Positions 11,754-22,888 of a DNA stretch of 64,000 bases are shown here, one piece after another (the stretch's first letter is position 1; each line of letters begins with the position of its first letter). Source of the DNA: Symbiodinium natans (Eukaryota; Sar; Dinophyceae; Suessiales; Symbiodiniaceae); contig CAJNDS010001302.1 of the NCBI GenBank assembly GCA_905221605.1, positions 184,001 to 248,000 on the forward strand, in the 5' to 3' direction. Made by a program: the position numbers and the translations under genes. The notes below the pieces were generated by a model that ran no database searches, was not told where the DNA came from, and saw nothing but the letters and a program-made list of their open reading frames with translations.

Positions 11754-14700
11754 ATGGACCGGAATCTCTTGTACTCGGACCGTGTGAGTGAGTACCGGGA
11801 AGCCTACTGTAAGAAGGCGGATCCGGACTTACCCCCACGACATACCAGTGGAGCTCATGTGAGGAGTCCAAGAGGTGGACGAGAGCGTGGAAGCTCTGTG
11901 CCCATCATGGATGCTGAGACAAGGCGAAGGGTAGACCCTTTTTTCCGGGTTTGGGAAATCCCAACCCACTGTGGGTGCAAGGTTTGGCACAAGGAAGCCA
12001 ACCTGTGTATGGCCCAGTGCCCAGAGGTCGAACTCCCGCCAGAAGCCCTCATAGCTACTGGAGCACCCCAACAGACAATGGGAGGCCCTTCGTTTCCCCC
12101 TGGTTTGCCTCAGCAAGCGCTAGGAAGTCCTTCGTTACCACCAGGACTATCCACTGGACCTCCTCAACCTGTGGTGACACCATCACAAACATCACCCGAC
12201 GTGCAAGGGTTGACGAGACAAGTGCGAGAATTGGAAAGCATGATGCAGCAACTGGTTGTGCAGCAACAGCAGTTTATGCAAACGATGACTTCGTCCATGG
12301 TGCAGCAACAGCAGCAGCATCAGCAGTGGATGATACAGCAGCATCAGCAACAGCAGCAGCACAGCAACAGCAACAGGTGAATCCCCCCTTACCTCAGGAT
12401 GGTGTTCCTGAGAACATGCCCAGTTCTTCTTCGGGATGTCAAGGTGCATCGCCAGTGGGTACTCCTGCGAAGGGGACCCAGCTTTTTCGGATGGCGAGCC
12501 CAAGTCCCCCACTGAGACCTCCACCTCTGGAGCAAGAAAGGGAAAGGGATGTGTTTGCTCGATCGGACAAATGGTTGCCCAGTTTGCCGACCATTGACTT
12601 TTCGTCTTGGAAGGATCGCATCTCTGAAGCTCTTGGATTCTTGACCTGGATGGAGAAGCTGACCAGTTGGGTTGGTTTGGGTTCAGAAGTGTTTCCCAAT
12701 GAGCTCATGCATGCGGTGAAGACTCAAGAAGAGTCTCGGCTGAAACAGGATCGACTTACTGTGGAGCAACAGAAGAGGTCGACGAGGCTGATGCACATCC
12801 TGCGACAGACTTTTGCAAATCATGAGAAGAGTTCTCTGATTTTGCAGACATATGTTGAAAGTGAGAGCACTTATCAACAATCTGGTTTTGTGGCTTTGAG
12901 ATTGCTGGCGAAGGAGTTTTGCCTGAAGTCGCGAGCTGAATGCCTGTTCTTTCGGTCGCAGCTGGTGAATCAAACCGTGAAAGCACCCAGTATTCCGGAG
13001 ATCATTCGAAAGATTGAGCATGAGTTGAACAAGTACACCAAGCTGCTCAATAGTCTTGATCCCGATGTGCATGCTGGTGGTTTGCAGATCCAAGAAGCGG
13101 ATTCGGTTATGGTTTTGCTGCGCAGTTTGCCAGATCGGTGTAGAAGCCATTGCTTGTTGCATGGCGATAGTGAATCGTTTGAAGATCTGAAAAGAGTTGC
13201 TCTGAAGTTTGAGGTGCAACAAAGGGTGTGGTCAGAAGCCCCTGGCACGAAGCTTCAACCTTTTCGAGATCCCAATGAGGGAAAGGGCAACGAAGGAAAA
13301 CCAAAAGGCAGAGGAAAGGAACAGAAAGGCAAGCGCGAATCAAGCAAAGGTGCTGGCAAACGAGCTTCAAGCCAGAACAAGAAGGATGTGGAGTGCTATG
13401 TGTGTGGTGGAAAGGGACATTATGCCCGCGATTGCTGGTATAAGGAGGGAGATTCAGGCAAGAAGCCCAATTCCCCCAATGCTAAGGCGAAAGCCAAGGC
13501 AAAAGGAGATCCCAAGAAGAAGCCCGAAAAGGGAAAGCCCAAAGGAAAAGGCAAAGGAAAGGGGAAGACAGTTGCTGAAGTCTCCCAAGAGGGTGAGTCG
13601 AGTGACTACCAGCTAACTGGAGGTGAATGGAATGAACCTGAGTCAGAGGCCCGAGTGGAATCTGTGTTGCAACCTCTGGAAGAATTGCTCGATGAAGTGA
13701 GAAAAGAGTGGATTCCCCGGAGTACTGATGAGATAGATTGGTCATGGGAAGTTGAGACGAGAGTCCGGATTGCCGAGTTGGAGCATCGGATCTCTACCGA
13801 TTTATCTCAGATGTTGCCATCTAAGTCAGTTCGGTCTTTGATGAAACCTCCGATGAATCAAGTCAAAAGCATGGAAAAGGATGATGCAAGCAAATGGTGG
13901 TTGATTGACTCAGGAGCATCGGTGACTGTGATTGCGAAAAGATACTTGGATGAGTTCCAGATCTTGGATCGGAAGGCGTTGGGACCTAATGAGAGGTACT
14001 CAGCAGCCAACGATACCCCGGTGAATGTCTTCGAGCGAGTTCGCATCCGAGCCTTGCTGCCTATGTATGAAGGAAAGCAGTATCTTGGTTTGACATCGGT
14101 GTGTGTGACTGGAGTTGTAGCAGATGTGGCTCACAACATCTTGAGCACCGAGCAGATGGTGAATACTGGTTGGGAAGTGAAGTTCACTCGAAGAGAGATT
14201 TCGCTGCGACACGAGAAGAAAGGAGTCATGGGATATGGAGTATCCTGGGCTGGATGTCCTTGGATCTACCTGCAAGGTGATGCTGGAAAGCGAAAGAAAG
14301 TAACCTTTGGAAGAACTGAGGTTCGACCCATGGATGTGGATGATGGCCAACGACCGATGGAGGTTGATCAGATGCAGTCAGTGCAGTCAATGACCAAGAA
14401 AAAGCAAGAAGAAATGGAGCTGCATCGGATGCGAGGCCACATTCCTTTTTCGTCCGAATGTCCTCATTGTCGGATGACAAGAGGAACAACCCAGCATCGT
14501 CGGACCAAGGATGCTCAAGACCGACCCGTGGCGTTGCAAGCAGATTTCTGCTTCATCAACCTGGTAACTGGTACTTTTGCGAAAGACCAGCCGACGGCTC
14601 CCAACATGAAAGTACTGGTCATGACTGAAATGTCAACCAGAATGATTGGATGTCTGTTGGTAGGGACCAATGCTGACAATACCTCCAGCTGGATTCGTTA

Positions 14701-16810
14701 TTGGATGAATGCTTTCGGACTGGACATTGCAGGGTCTGCTGTACTGTTGAGGACAGACAGCGAGACAGCGGTGAGCGCCCTCATCAAGAGAGCCAATCTG
14801 GGGATTAGGATTGTGACCCAAAGAGCACCTCCGCAGGGACATGAAGCGGTTGGTGGTGTGGAAAGGGCAGTGAGAACACTCAAGGAGTTGTTCAGCACGG
14901 TGAGGTTGGATCTACGAGCGCAGGGCTTTGACTTGAAGAGAAGTCCTCGAGCGTTTGAGTTTGGTCTGATTTACTGTGCTGCAATGCACAATCACCATGC
15001 AGCTGCCTTTGATGGGAAGAAATCACCCCAGGAGTTGGTACTACAGAGATCCCTCCATGAGTGTGGATCGTCGTTGATAGGTGCTACAGTTCTGGCTGAG
15101 CTACCGGATTCGATGAAAACCACGGCGCTCTCCCGGTTTGTGGAAGCAGCCTATGTGTACCCTGAAGTTGGTGGCTTGACTCATGTTGTGAGTGCCATGG
15201 TGGATGGTTGTCCAAAACACTTTCGAGCAAAGTCCATCAAGCACATCGTTCCGTTGAAGATTGGGTTGGAGCATTGTCAACATTTGCTCAAGGAGCATGA
15301 TCCATCGGATACATTGGCTCCCCCGATTCTGAAGGAGAAAGAGGATGGTGTGCCCGATCGGATTGAAGGTGAAGCGGACAAGGCCTTTGAGGGCCGAGTG
15401 TCTGATGGACCGACCACAGACATGAGCAAAGTTGGACCTCCAGCTGCATGGGTGAAGGAACATGGTGGCACAGCGAACTGTCCTGCGTGTGGTCCAAAAA
15501 GAGGAAAAGCCAACCACAATGCTGAATGCCGAAAACGGTATGATGATTGGTTGAAAGCTCAACGACAACGGTTGGAATCGAAAGAACCAACAGAGGAAAC
15601 TCCAAAAATGGACCAGAGAAGCTCAAAGGATGCGGGGGTGATGGAGTCTGGAAGTGAGCCTTCACTCCTGAAACGCCCGAAGATCACCTATGAGAGTCGA
15701 CCAGATCCCAAGTTGGAGGAGAGGCAAAGCGTCCCAACACCTGCGACAGAAGTTGTGGATGTTGACATGGAGGATTTTGAGGATCCAAGTTTGCCTTACC
15801 AAGGGATTCCAGATGAGGCAATGGAACCTGGATACTTCGAAGGAGAAACTCCCGCTGAGGATGAAGCGATCCCAATGGAGGAAGAAAAACCTCAAATGGA
15901 TGTGGATTCAGTTCCAAATGAGTCCAGTCGAGTTCCCCGGCGTTTAGAGAGTTTAACTTCAGATGTGAACTCAGTTCCAGATGAGTCCAATCGAGTTCCC
16001 CGGCTGATCAATTGTATTTGTTTAGACCCAAGACTCGATGTGCCTCAAGGTCCTATTAAAATGGTAAGCAGTGACGAGAGTCCGAAGTTGGTACATGTGA
16101 CCAATTCGATTCTGCTCAACAAGAATAGCACTTTCCCGGAGTCCATGAAGGTGTGTGGATCCCAAGTTTGGCTGGCAAGACCCACGAGTGTTCTGTCTGA
16201 GATAGATGGATGTCCATTAGATGTGGATAAAACAGTGGAAGGCCGGCGAACTGAGCTGCAGAGTATGACTGCTCACAAAGCAGGGAGAGTGGTTGGAGCA
16301 GACGAGGCTCAGAAGTTTGCTCGTCAGCATGGGATAAAGATCATCCCAACCCGATGGGTCATAGGCCCAAAGGTGGTGAATGGCAAGGAAGCTGTGAGAG
16401 CTCGGTGTGTGGTGCAAGACATCGCAAAGGGGAGCACAGCATCATCTTTAGGACTGAGTGCTACGACTCCTTCTTTAGAAGCGTTACGGACGCTTTTGGC
16501 CATTGCTTCGGTAGATGCTATGGATATCGCAACTTTGGATGTTAGCACTGCATTCTTGCATTCCCCCCTTCCGAAAGGATCGAAGGCGATTATCCAATTG
16601 CCCAAGGATGTTTCCGCCTGCAAGGACTATTATGTCCCGGTGTTTATGATTCTGGATCAAGCCATGAATGGTTTGAGAGTTGCCGCCAAAGCTTGGAACT
16701 TGAAGCTGGCGACAGTTGTGAAGAAAGTTGGGTTGAAGCAATGCCCAACGGAACCTTCCGTCTTCGAGGGCACTGTGAGAGGGAAAAGATTCCTCATGTT
16801 GTGCTACTAG
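11754..16810 (+). pseudogene. copia Gag-Pol polyprotein, N-terminal part (gag, protease, integrase, start of RT)
   Basis: The best start is the ATG at 11754 (MDRNLLYSDRVSEYREAY). That frame stops at 12380, just after a CAG-rich tract (12240-12378), while the second frame, open from 11951, carries all later domains to 16810; a repeat-length change in the CAG tract explains the switch. In the second frame are the gag core (about 12540-13240), a CCHC knuckle CYVCGGKGHYARDC (about 13390-13435), basic KGKGKGK linkers, protease WWLIDSGAS (about 13895), the integrase zinc-like H..C..C (about 14425-14475) and D, D, E residues (QADFCF about 14540, RTDSE about 14755, GGVERA about 14855), and the RT start DVSTAFLHSPL (about 16540). 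The frame ends at FLMLCY followed by a stop, exactly where the YVDD catalytic block should be. RT is therefore inactive. Confidence 0.85.
12240..12378 (+). repeat. CAG/CAA tract inside copia gag
   Basis: Imperfect CAG/CAA/CAT repeats encode poly-Gln in the 11754 frame. The reading frame of gag changes across this tract, consistent with slippage. Confidence 0.85.
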
Positions 16811-16811
16811 A

Positions 16812-19790
16812 GATGCCATTCGGTTGGTGACCGACACCCTGAACGGAGAGTTGAAGATCAAGGAAACGGGTCGAATCACTTCCACTGGTGGAAAGATCAC
16901 CTTTTTGGGGCGAGAGATTGAGAGACAAGGGAGTCATCTCAGGATGCGAGTGCCCCCGGCATACTTAGATGCCCTGTTCGAGACAGAGTTCTGTAAGGAC
17001 CTGAAGGTGGTTACTGCTCCTCCGGACATCGTGAAAACGGTCGAGAAGGGCAGAGCAAGTGGTTCGGATCCTGAGTTGAGTGACACTGCAGCTGCGAGGT
17101 ACAGAGCAGTACTTGGCCGGATTGCATGGTGGGGTCAGTCGAGACCTGACCTGAGTAGGTGGATGTCCATTCTTTCGCAAGGACAGTCCAAGCCAACAGC
17201 ATGCTTTGAGCAAGCATTGCGACAAGTGATTAGGTTCCTAAAGGGACAATACCATGCATGGCAGTACTTTGGCCCTGATGGGAATGTACCAGACAGTGGG
17301 CCGGCGCAGCTGGAAGTGTATGCGGATGCCAGTTGGGCACCCCAAGCGTCGTTAGGACGAAGATCTGTGTCGGGCATAGCCATCTTTTATAGAGGATGCC
17401 TGATCAAGGGAATCTCTCGAGTTCAAGGGTGTGTATCGCTGAGTTCTTGTGAAGCCGAGTTGAGAGCCATCTTGACTGCGGTACAGGAGAGTGAGGGACT
17501 TGCGACTTTGATCGGTCAGTTGGCCGAGTCAGATGTCACGATCCGATTGCACACTGACAGTTCCTCAGCGAGAGCGGTTTTGCTAAACCGTGGGTTGAGT
17601 AGGCGAGTTCGCCACTTAGACATCGCTGTCTGCTATCTTCAGGAGCGGATACAGGAAGCTCAGACCTTGAAGGTCATTTGGTGCCCGACAGCGGGAATGA
17701 TCGCTGACGTTCTTACAAAGTGCTTGAGTCAAGTGACATTCTGTCAGCACCAGCAAGCTATGGGTATATACCCTGGTGAAGATGTGCAGCAGGTGTGGAG
17801 GATCTGTGGAATCCGACCAAGGGTTGGAGTTCAGGCATACCAGTGTGCCGAGGCAACTGGATGCAGTGTGGAGCAAGTTGGATCGTTGAAAAGTGTGAAA
17901 AAGTGTGGTGAAGTTTTTGAAAATTTCCACCTTAGAAGTCCCGAAACCCTTCGTGAAGACTCTTCCCCTGAGGTTCAAGAAATGGATTTATGGTCCAACC
18001 GCAAAAGCTTTGGTTCAAGCACCACGGAAGCTAGCCCTAGCCTGGAGCCTGTACCTTTGGTGAAGGACAGGAAAATGGCAGCTGAAGACAGCAGGAAGGG
18101 TGAGCAGGGTGCTGAGATGAAAAGCCCCTTTTGGTGTAAGGTTTGCAAATGGTTGTTCAGATCCGAGCATGCTGCCGGGTTGAGCTGGGATGAAAGTGGC
18201 AAGCCCAAGTGCGAAAAGTGCAAACAGACTGTGACAGTCTCTGGCACGGATGCAAGCCATGCATTCCATCTCCGAGAGGCAGAGAAGGAGCGCCGAGCTG
18301 CTGGAAAAAGGGGTGATAAAGGTGAAAGCCGAGGCTCAGGCCAAGCTGCACCGAAACCCAAGGCCATGCCGAAGGTGATTGAACGGATGGTCGACGTGTT
18401 TCCGGAGCTGGCGGATCCAGAGCCGCCGAAGTGGTTCGGTGATGTGTCATGGAGTATCTGCCGGCGCGGAACTCCAGTGGATGAGCTAGAGCTCAAGGAC
18501 GTGATAGGCACGCTATCCGACAAGGATATGTTGCGCTATCAAAGCTCATACGAGAAGCTGGTGAAGCCCATCCAGGAGGTGTGTGAGCTACAGGAGAAAC
18601 CCACGAAGATCTTCGGAATCTTGGATGTCCGTGGACAGATTGGTGGCAAGGCCATCATCTGGGAGATGGCAGTGAATGAAGGAGGACTGTACATGGAAGT
18701 GCCGCCGGGAACGTGTGGCCTGGCGATGTTGAGCTTCGTGAGGTACTTGAAGAGAAAAGGGATAGTCCCTGTTTTGCTTCTGGGTGAGCACCAGGACCTC
18801 GGAGTCTTGCGGATGGTGGATCTGTTGTGCATGCTACCCATTTTGGGAGCAGAGAGGATCATGGAGGATGAAGCTGAGAGCTCGTATTATCCCCCATGGG
18901 TGTTGCGCTGGAAGAGAAGTGCAAAGGAAGGATCCTTGGTGTTTAAGGAACTGGTGGAGCGAGTGCGAGTGATTTCGATGTTGTCGTGTGATACACTTCG
19001 GATTCACGAGCCGGAGCTGAGGGAGAGACCAGTCCCCAAGTGGTCGTTTGTGGCCTACAGCCACTACAGATCCGTGATGGAGTCTGTTGCAGGATTCTTG
19101 GAGGACCTGGAGAAAAAGAAAGAGGAGATCACCGACACGCAGAGGGCGGCAAGCTGGAAGAAGGTGGTTGCGAGTGAGACTCGAAGCGGTGTTGTGTGGA
19201 TCTGCAAGTGTAAGTGGCACTTGCCGACCGACTATGTGGTGAGGTTCAACTTGACGTTGCCTGCCGACATGTGGCAGCAAGCCTTTGGGATCATGGGTGA
19301 GAATGTTGGGAAACTCGAGAAGGAGGAAAAGGACCTGAAGCGGATCCTCAAGGCTGCAGCGGAACAGCAAGACCGAGAGTTCGAGGAAGCTGAGCGAAAG
19401 CGCAAGCGCATCGCCGACCTGTCAGCTGCCGAGGAAGAAGCTGCTAAGAGAGCAAAGCTGGAAGGCGAAGCGGTTCGCTCGCCTGTGTCAGTTGTACCAT
19501 CTGAGTTGGATGCAGCAGCTATCGCGCAGATTGCTGAGCGTGTGAAGGCAAGCTTTAGTGTTGCCGATTTGGAGCTGATGTTGGAAGAGAAGAAGAGAAA
19601 GGTTGGAGACCAGCCAACTGAGAGGCCTGCGGAGACGCCAGCTGAGCCTAGCCGATCTTCGCAGGATGTGGTGATGGAAACGAGGACGGCTGAGTTGGCG
19701 GAGATGAAGGAAGCCGCCAAGGAGCGCCGCGCCAAGTTGATGGAGTCAACTGGAGCTGGCGAGAAGAAGGGCGAAGAGGATGAAGAATGA
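16812..19790 (+). pseudogene. copia Pol, C-terminal part (RT end, RNase H) with ~600-residue unrecognised extension
   Basis: The frame resumes one base off the upstream ORF, after the lost YVDD block. It reads DAIRLVTDTLNGELKIK and then the RT thumb (LGREIERQG; YRAVLGRIAWWGQSRPDLS). The copia RNase H follows: YADASWA at about 17322, SSCEAELRA at about 17445, HTDSSSARAV at about 17550, and ADVLTKCLS at about 17705. Copia proteins normally end soon after this. Here the frame runs on for about 600 residues: a CxxC...CxxC zinc-finger-like segment (about 18130-18235), a Lys/Arg/Ala-rich linker, a globular part with a WEMAVNEGGLYMEVPPG core (about 18660-18710), then a charged coiled-coil (about 19290-19790). 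I recognise no family for the extension. Confidence 0.8.
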
Positions 19791-20786
19791 ACTGAGATGC
19801 TAAGTGATCTCAGTGGTTGGGTGGGTGAGTGAAACCCGCAGCCATTTTTTGGAAGCCATGGCCGCGTTGCCGCCATGGAGCGCCCGCGATTTTTCTGGTT
19901 AGTGTGAGCCCTTGTTTCAGTGCATGAGAAGTTTGCAAAGAGGAGGCAAAATGATGATGAAACTCAACGAGGGACTCTATAGCCCCTTCTGCAAGGCGTC
20001 TGATTGCCACCTCTGAAGACGTTTTTGGCTGATGGTACGCTGGAAGAAGCGAAACTATGAAGCCAATCTTTTCTTGAAGGATCAGCTAGCCGATGCTAGT
20101 TGGTGAGTTTGGTGACCTGGAAGATGCGAGACTGAGGAGGAGTACCACGACAAGGTCGAGTGCTGAGTGGGAAACATCTGAAGCTTGCATTAATTCGTTT
20201 TCACGTGTTTGTCACCACGAACTCTTGGATTCGTTCCAAGACAACCCTGCCCCAGTGCAGGTGGATGCAAGTTTAATTCGTTTTTCACGTGTTTGGACAA
20301 CGAACTCTTGGGTTACCAGTGATGTGGACCCAGGACAACCTGCCTGATGGTGGGATCTTGCATGAGTTTTAAGTTTGATGTCAGAGATCGACTGGTGTGT
20401 TGTTTGTTTCGTTTGGTGGCGAGTACGCACCAAGGGAATGTGGCCAGGGCATCCCCTTAGTGTTGAAGTGCCGAGCTGGGCTTGGACTTCAGATCTTTGA
20501 CATGAACCCTCAGCAAAATGCGGGGGGTGGAAGATTGTGGCTGATCAGTGATGTTTTTGTCATGTTTTGGATCAGCTTGTATAGGTTTGTTTTGCTTCGG
20601 AGTGATTGGGAATCCGTGTGATCCCATCCTCGATGGTTTATGCCTCGTTGATTTCCAAGGAAATCATACGAGTGTGTTTTTGCCCAATACGCTATTTAAA
20701 GTGAGTGTGCAGTGTGTAGGAACTTCGTTCTGAAGCTGAGTTTAAGCTCACAAGAGAGAATTCGTTTAGTTTGTGCACTTCGTGAC
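19791..20786. other. 3' non-coding part of the copia element
   Basis: No gene. Two imperfect 40-bp copies of 'taattcgttttcacgtgttt...gaactcttgg' lie at about 20190-20230 and 20271-20310. A stretch at 19840-19860 (ccgcagccattttttggaag) faintly resembles the spliced leader, which is weak. Confidence 0.5.
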
Positions 20787-20798
20787 TTTTGGCTCAAG
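20787..20798 (+). other. relic of dinoflagellate spliced-leader sequence
   Basis: TTTTGGCTCAAG matches the last 12 bases of the 22-nt dinoflagellate spliced leader. The preceding cgtgac is a decayed fit to its middle. In dinoflagellates all nuclear mRNAs are trans-spliced to this leader, and retroposed DNA often keeps it. Here it sits 10 bases before the right LTR. Confidence 0.5.
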
Positions 20799-20808
20799 TG
20801 GCTCTGAC

Positions 20809-20899
20809 TGTGAAAAAGAGAGAGCTGTCCGCACTTGTGTGAGAGGTCAGGGTTCGTGCTTTCAAGGGAAAAGGTACCAGAGGGACCTTCGTTTTTTCA
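20809..20899 (+). repeat. right LTR of the copia element
   Basis: 91 bp, TGTGAAAAAG to GTTTTTTCA, about 98% like the left copy. Viral capsid relic sequence begins one or two bases after it. Confidence 0.75.
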
Positions 20900-20900
20900 C

Positions 20901-21380
20901 GGCATTTTGCCGCAGTTCAGGATCCCGACGAGATGCGGGCTCATGAGTGCGGTGCGGGAGCCCGAGGCCGGGATCTCCTCGGCGTGGCCCCCGCCGTCCG
21001 CCAAAAAGCCCTGGATGTGCCAGTTCAGCCACCACTCCTCGTTTTGGAGTAGGCCGTACAGGTACGAGCAGCGGTTGTAGTCGCTAATGAGCAGCTAATG
21101 TCCTCGATTCGAGTTCCATTAGCGAAGATCTCGATGCGGTCAATGAGGCACGACGGGTCCGGCGAGGCGAGCTGCAGCGCGGCCGTGCCGGAGTTGTTGC
21201 GCACCGTGAAGCCGAGCTTAACTGACTCACCATCCACGAAGTCCATGCCAGACGTTAGATGCGGCACACGCGGCTCGTGGTCGGCGTGAAGACGCTCAGG
21301 GAGCTCGGGTAGAACTGGACGTCTTTGCGGCTCTGCACATAGTTAACGTTGGAGGTCTTGAGCTTAAACGAGTCTCCATA
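20901..21380 (-). pseudogene. relic of major capsid protein gene
   Basis: On the minus strand this aligns with the capsid gene of element 2 (about 58430-58880): shared blocks include SGMDFVDGESVKLGFTVRN and SCLIDRIEIFANGTRIEDI. It has small deletions and stops, and its 3' part is cut off by the copia right LTR. It is clearly more diverged than the element 1/element 2 pair, so it belongs to an older insertion of a related virus-like element. Confidence 0.8.
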
Positions 21381-21549
21381 TATTCCTTCACAACGCAGAG
21401 AGCCCACTTGAGGTCACCACTCAGCCACGTAGCGTTGTCTTTGAGCCCGTTTTAAGATCAAGTGCAATGCATCACACGACCATTTTGGAAATCACTCAGA
21501 TCGAACAGCAAGCCCAGCGCAGAAAATGTTTCTCCAACAAAGATTGCGC
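21381..21549. other. unmatched insert between the two capsid relics
   Basis: About 170 bp with no counterpart in element 2, in which the capsid start codon and the upstream gene's end are only 23 bases apart. Probably a small insertion in the relic. Confidence 0.5.
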
Positions 21550-21954
21550 CTACACACTGTTTACTTGAAGCGAAACTTCCGGCTCGCTCGCGCTGCGAAG
21601 CGTCTCGAAGGAAGGGGGCGGTGCCGCGCGCGACTGACGCTGCATGCGAGGCCCGCGGGAGGAGTCGCTGCCCGAGGACTGCGCCAGTGGAGCGGGGTTC
21701 AAGCCCGTGGGGAAGCGCGTGGGCCTCGCGGGACGAGCCTGCACCCTCCGGGGCGGCTGGGCCCGCGGCTCCGATTCGTCCTCAGTGTCCATGCGGTGAA
21801 CTGCGTCCGCGGGCGTTGCCGTGAGGCCTGTGGCTCGCGGATCTGGAAGTGCTGCTCAGCACCGAACTCCTGCATGCCGTTGAGAGTCTGAATGTCTGGG
21901 GCCGAGCTGGGCCGGGAAGCGTCCGTGTCGGTGCCGCCACCGCCGCCCCAGCCC
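21550..21954 (-). pseudogene. relic of minor virion protein gene, 3' half
   Basis: Minus-strand match to 58960-59347 of element 2, the C-terminal part of the 438-residue-type minor virion gene. The match stops abruptly at 21954, where the terminal inverted repeat of element 1 begins. The rest of the same gene resumes at 51663. Confidence 0.8.
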
Positions 21955-22165
21955 CTCTCTCTTGTATCTGTGTTTCAAAACTGGCCTCTGTTGTGGCGTA
22001 GTCTCTGGCTGTTTGGTTGTGGGGGCAAGTCCTTCCTTTCTGATTTGGCGGGAACTGGTCTTAAAACGCGGTCCTGGGGGCTTAGGGCTGGCTTTTAGAA
22101 GGGTCCAAAGTGCCCGTAAAATGCGCGCAAAATCTTTTGGGCCATGGTGTGGCCTGGCGGGGTCG
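21955..22165 (+). repeat. left terminal inverted repeat of element 1
   Basis: Starts CTCTCTCTTGTATCTG and is the inverted match of 51455-51662, with a handful of mismatches, ending around ggcctgg. It is nearly identical to the element 2 end at 52215. Confidence 0.85.
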
Positions 22166-22200
22166 GAGTTTCTTCGAGTAATTGGATTGAGTCCGCTGAT

Positions 22201-22869
22201 TTAGGGCAGAGACTGTGGTTCTATGTGCAGAGACTTAAGTCTGGGAACCGGGAACCCCAGGGATGTCAATTCTTCGCAATTTTCATTTGAGCAACGCTTG
22301 AAAGCAGTGGGAGTGTATGCTGCAATGGCCCACATGTGACCTGCATGTGGCTCGACTTTGTGGAACCGGCGTGCGTCGAAGGACACTGGATTGTCGTGCA
22401 TGTCCAGCCAGGATCCGCGAAGCTGATGAATTTTGTTTTTCATCACAACTTCGTCCAGTGACGTGCCTTGTTCATCTTCAATCCAGATCTTGCCTCCAGC
22501 AAAGCTGCCCAGTGCGATCGCATAGTTTGGCATGCCAATCATGTTCCCCATGTCGCGGTGGAGTCCTATGTGAGGGTTCAGAATCACTGCGAGGGAAGTC
22601 CATTTTCCATTTGGAAAGCGATCTCGCAAGAAATGATTGACTGCGACACATGCTTCTTTCATGGCGGATGCTTTCGACATGCAAGGGGCGTTCCCTCCAA
22701 AAGCATACAGTCCCAGGGTGCAGTAAATGTCATATGATCCCGAGCCAATGCCTCGTTGGCGTCCGCGATGCTTCCATTGTGGTGACCAACAATCCAGCAG
22801 GTTAACCAGATTTTGCTCAGAAGGATTTTGCATGACAGCTTCACAGGCAGCTGACAGCCCAGAGCTCAT
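22201..22869 (-). CDS. 2-oxoglutarate/Fe(II)-oxygenase-like protein, element 1 copy
   Basis: 222 residues, predicted protein identical to the element 2 copy at 52461-53129. The oxygenase signature is HRD at residues 104-106 (LHRD), a GGKIWIED strand near 125-132, and a distal histidine at 170 in RRFHKVEPHAGH. The 2OG-binding arginine normally found about ten residues after the distal histidine is replaced, with His178 there. The same fold, with similar spacing, forms the start of the retrotransposon Pol at 28169. Substrate unknown; a nucleic-acid or nucleotide oxygenase is inference. It lies 19 bases after the integrase gene and close to the terminal repeat. Confidence 0.65.
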   Translation of the reverse strand: MSSGLSAACEAVMQNPSEQNLVNLLDCWSPQWKHRGRQRGIGSGSYDIYCTLGLYAFGGNAPCMSKASAMKEACVAVNHFLRDRFPNGKWTSLAVILNPHIGLHRDMGNMIGMPNYAIALGSFAGGKIWIEDEQGTSLDEVVMKNKIHQLRGSWLDMHDNPVSFDARRFHKVEPHAGHMWAIAAYTPTAFKRCSNENCEELTSLGFPVPRLKSLHIEPQSLP

Positions 22870-22888
22870 TTATCATGCATGAAAAGAA

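Larger units (their letters stand above)
11551..20899 (+). mobile_element. Ty1/copia-type LTR retrotransposon, defective
   Basis: Two 91-bp direct repeats (11551-11641 and 20809-20899) bracket a gag-protease-integrase-RT-RNase H coding region in copia order, with integrase before RT. A primer binding site follows the left repeat. The element is defective, with a frame change in the gag CAG tract and a lost RT active site. No target-site duplication is evident: the right repeat abuts viral capsid relic DNA while the left flank is unrelated, so a rearrangement or a mis-set boundary is likely. A shared ctctgac also precedes both repeats, so the exact LTR start is uncertain. Confidence 0.85.

Noticed and set aside
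19841-19862. ccgcagccattttttggaag as a second spliced-leader relic
   Set aside because: Needs an insertion and several mismatches; too weak.
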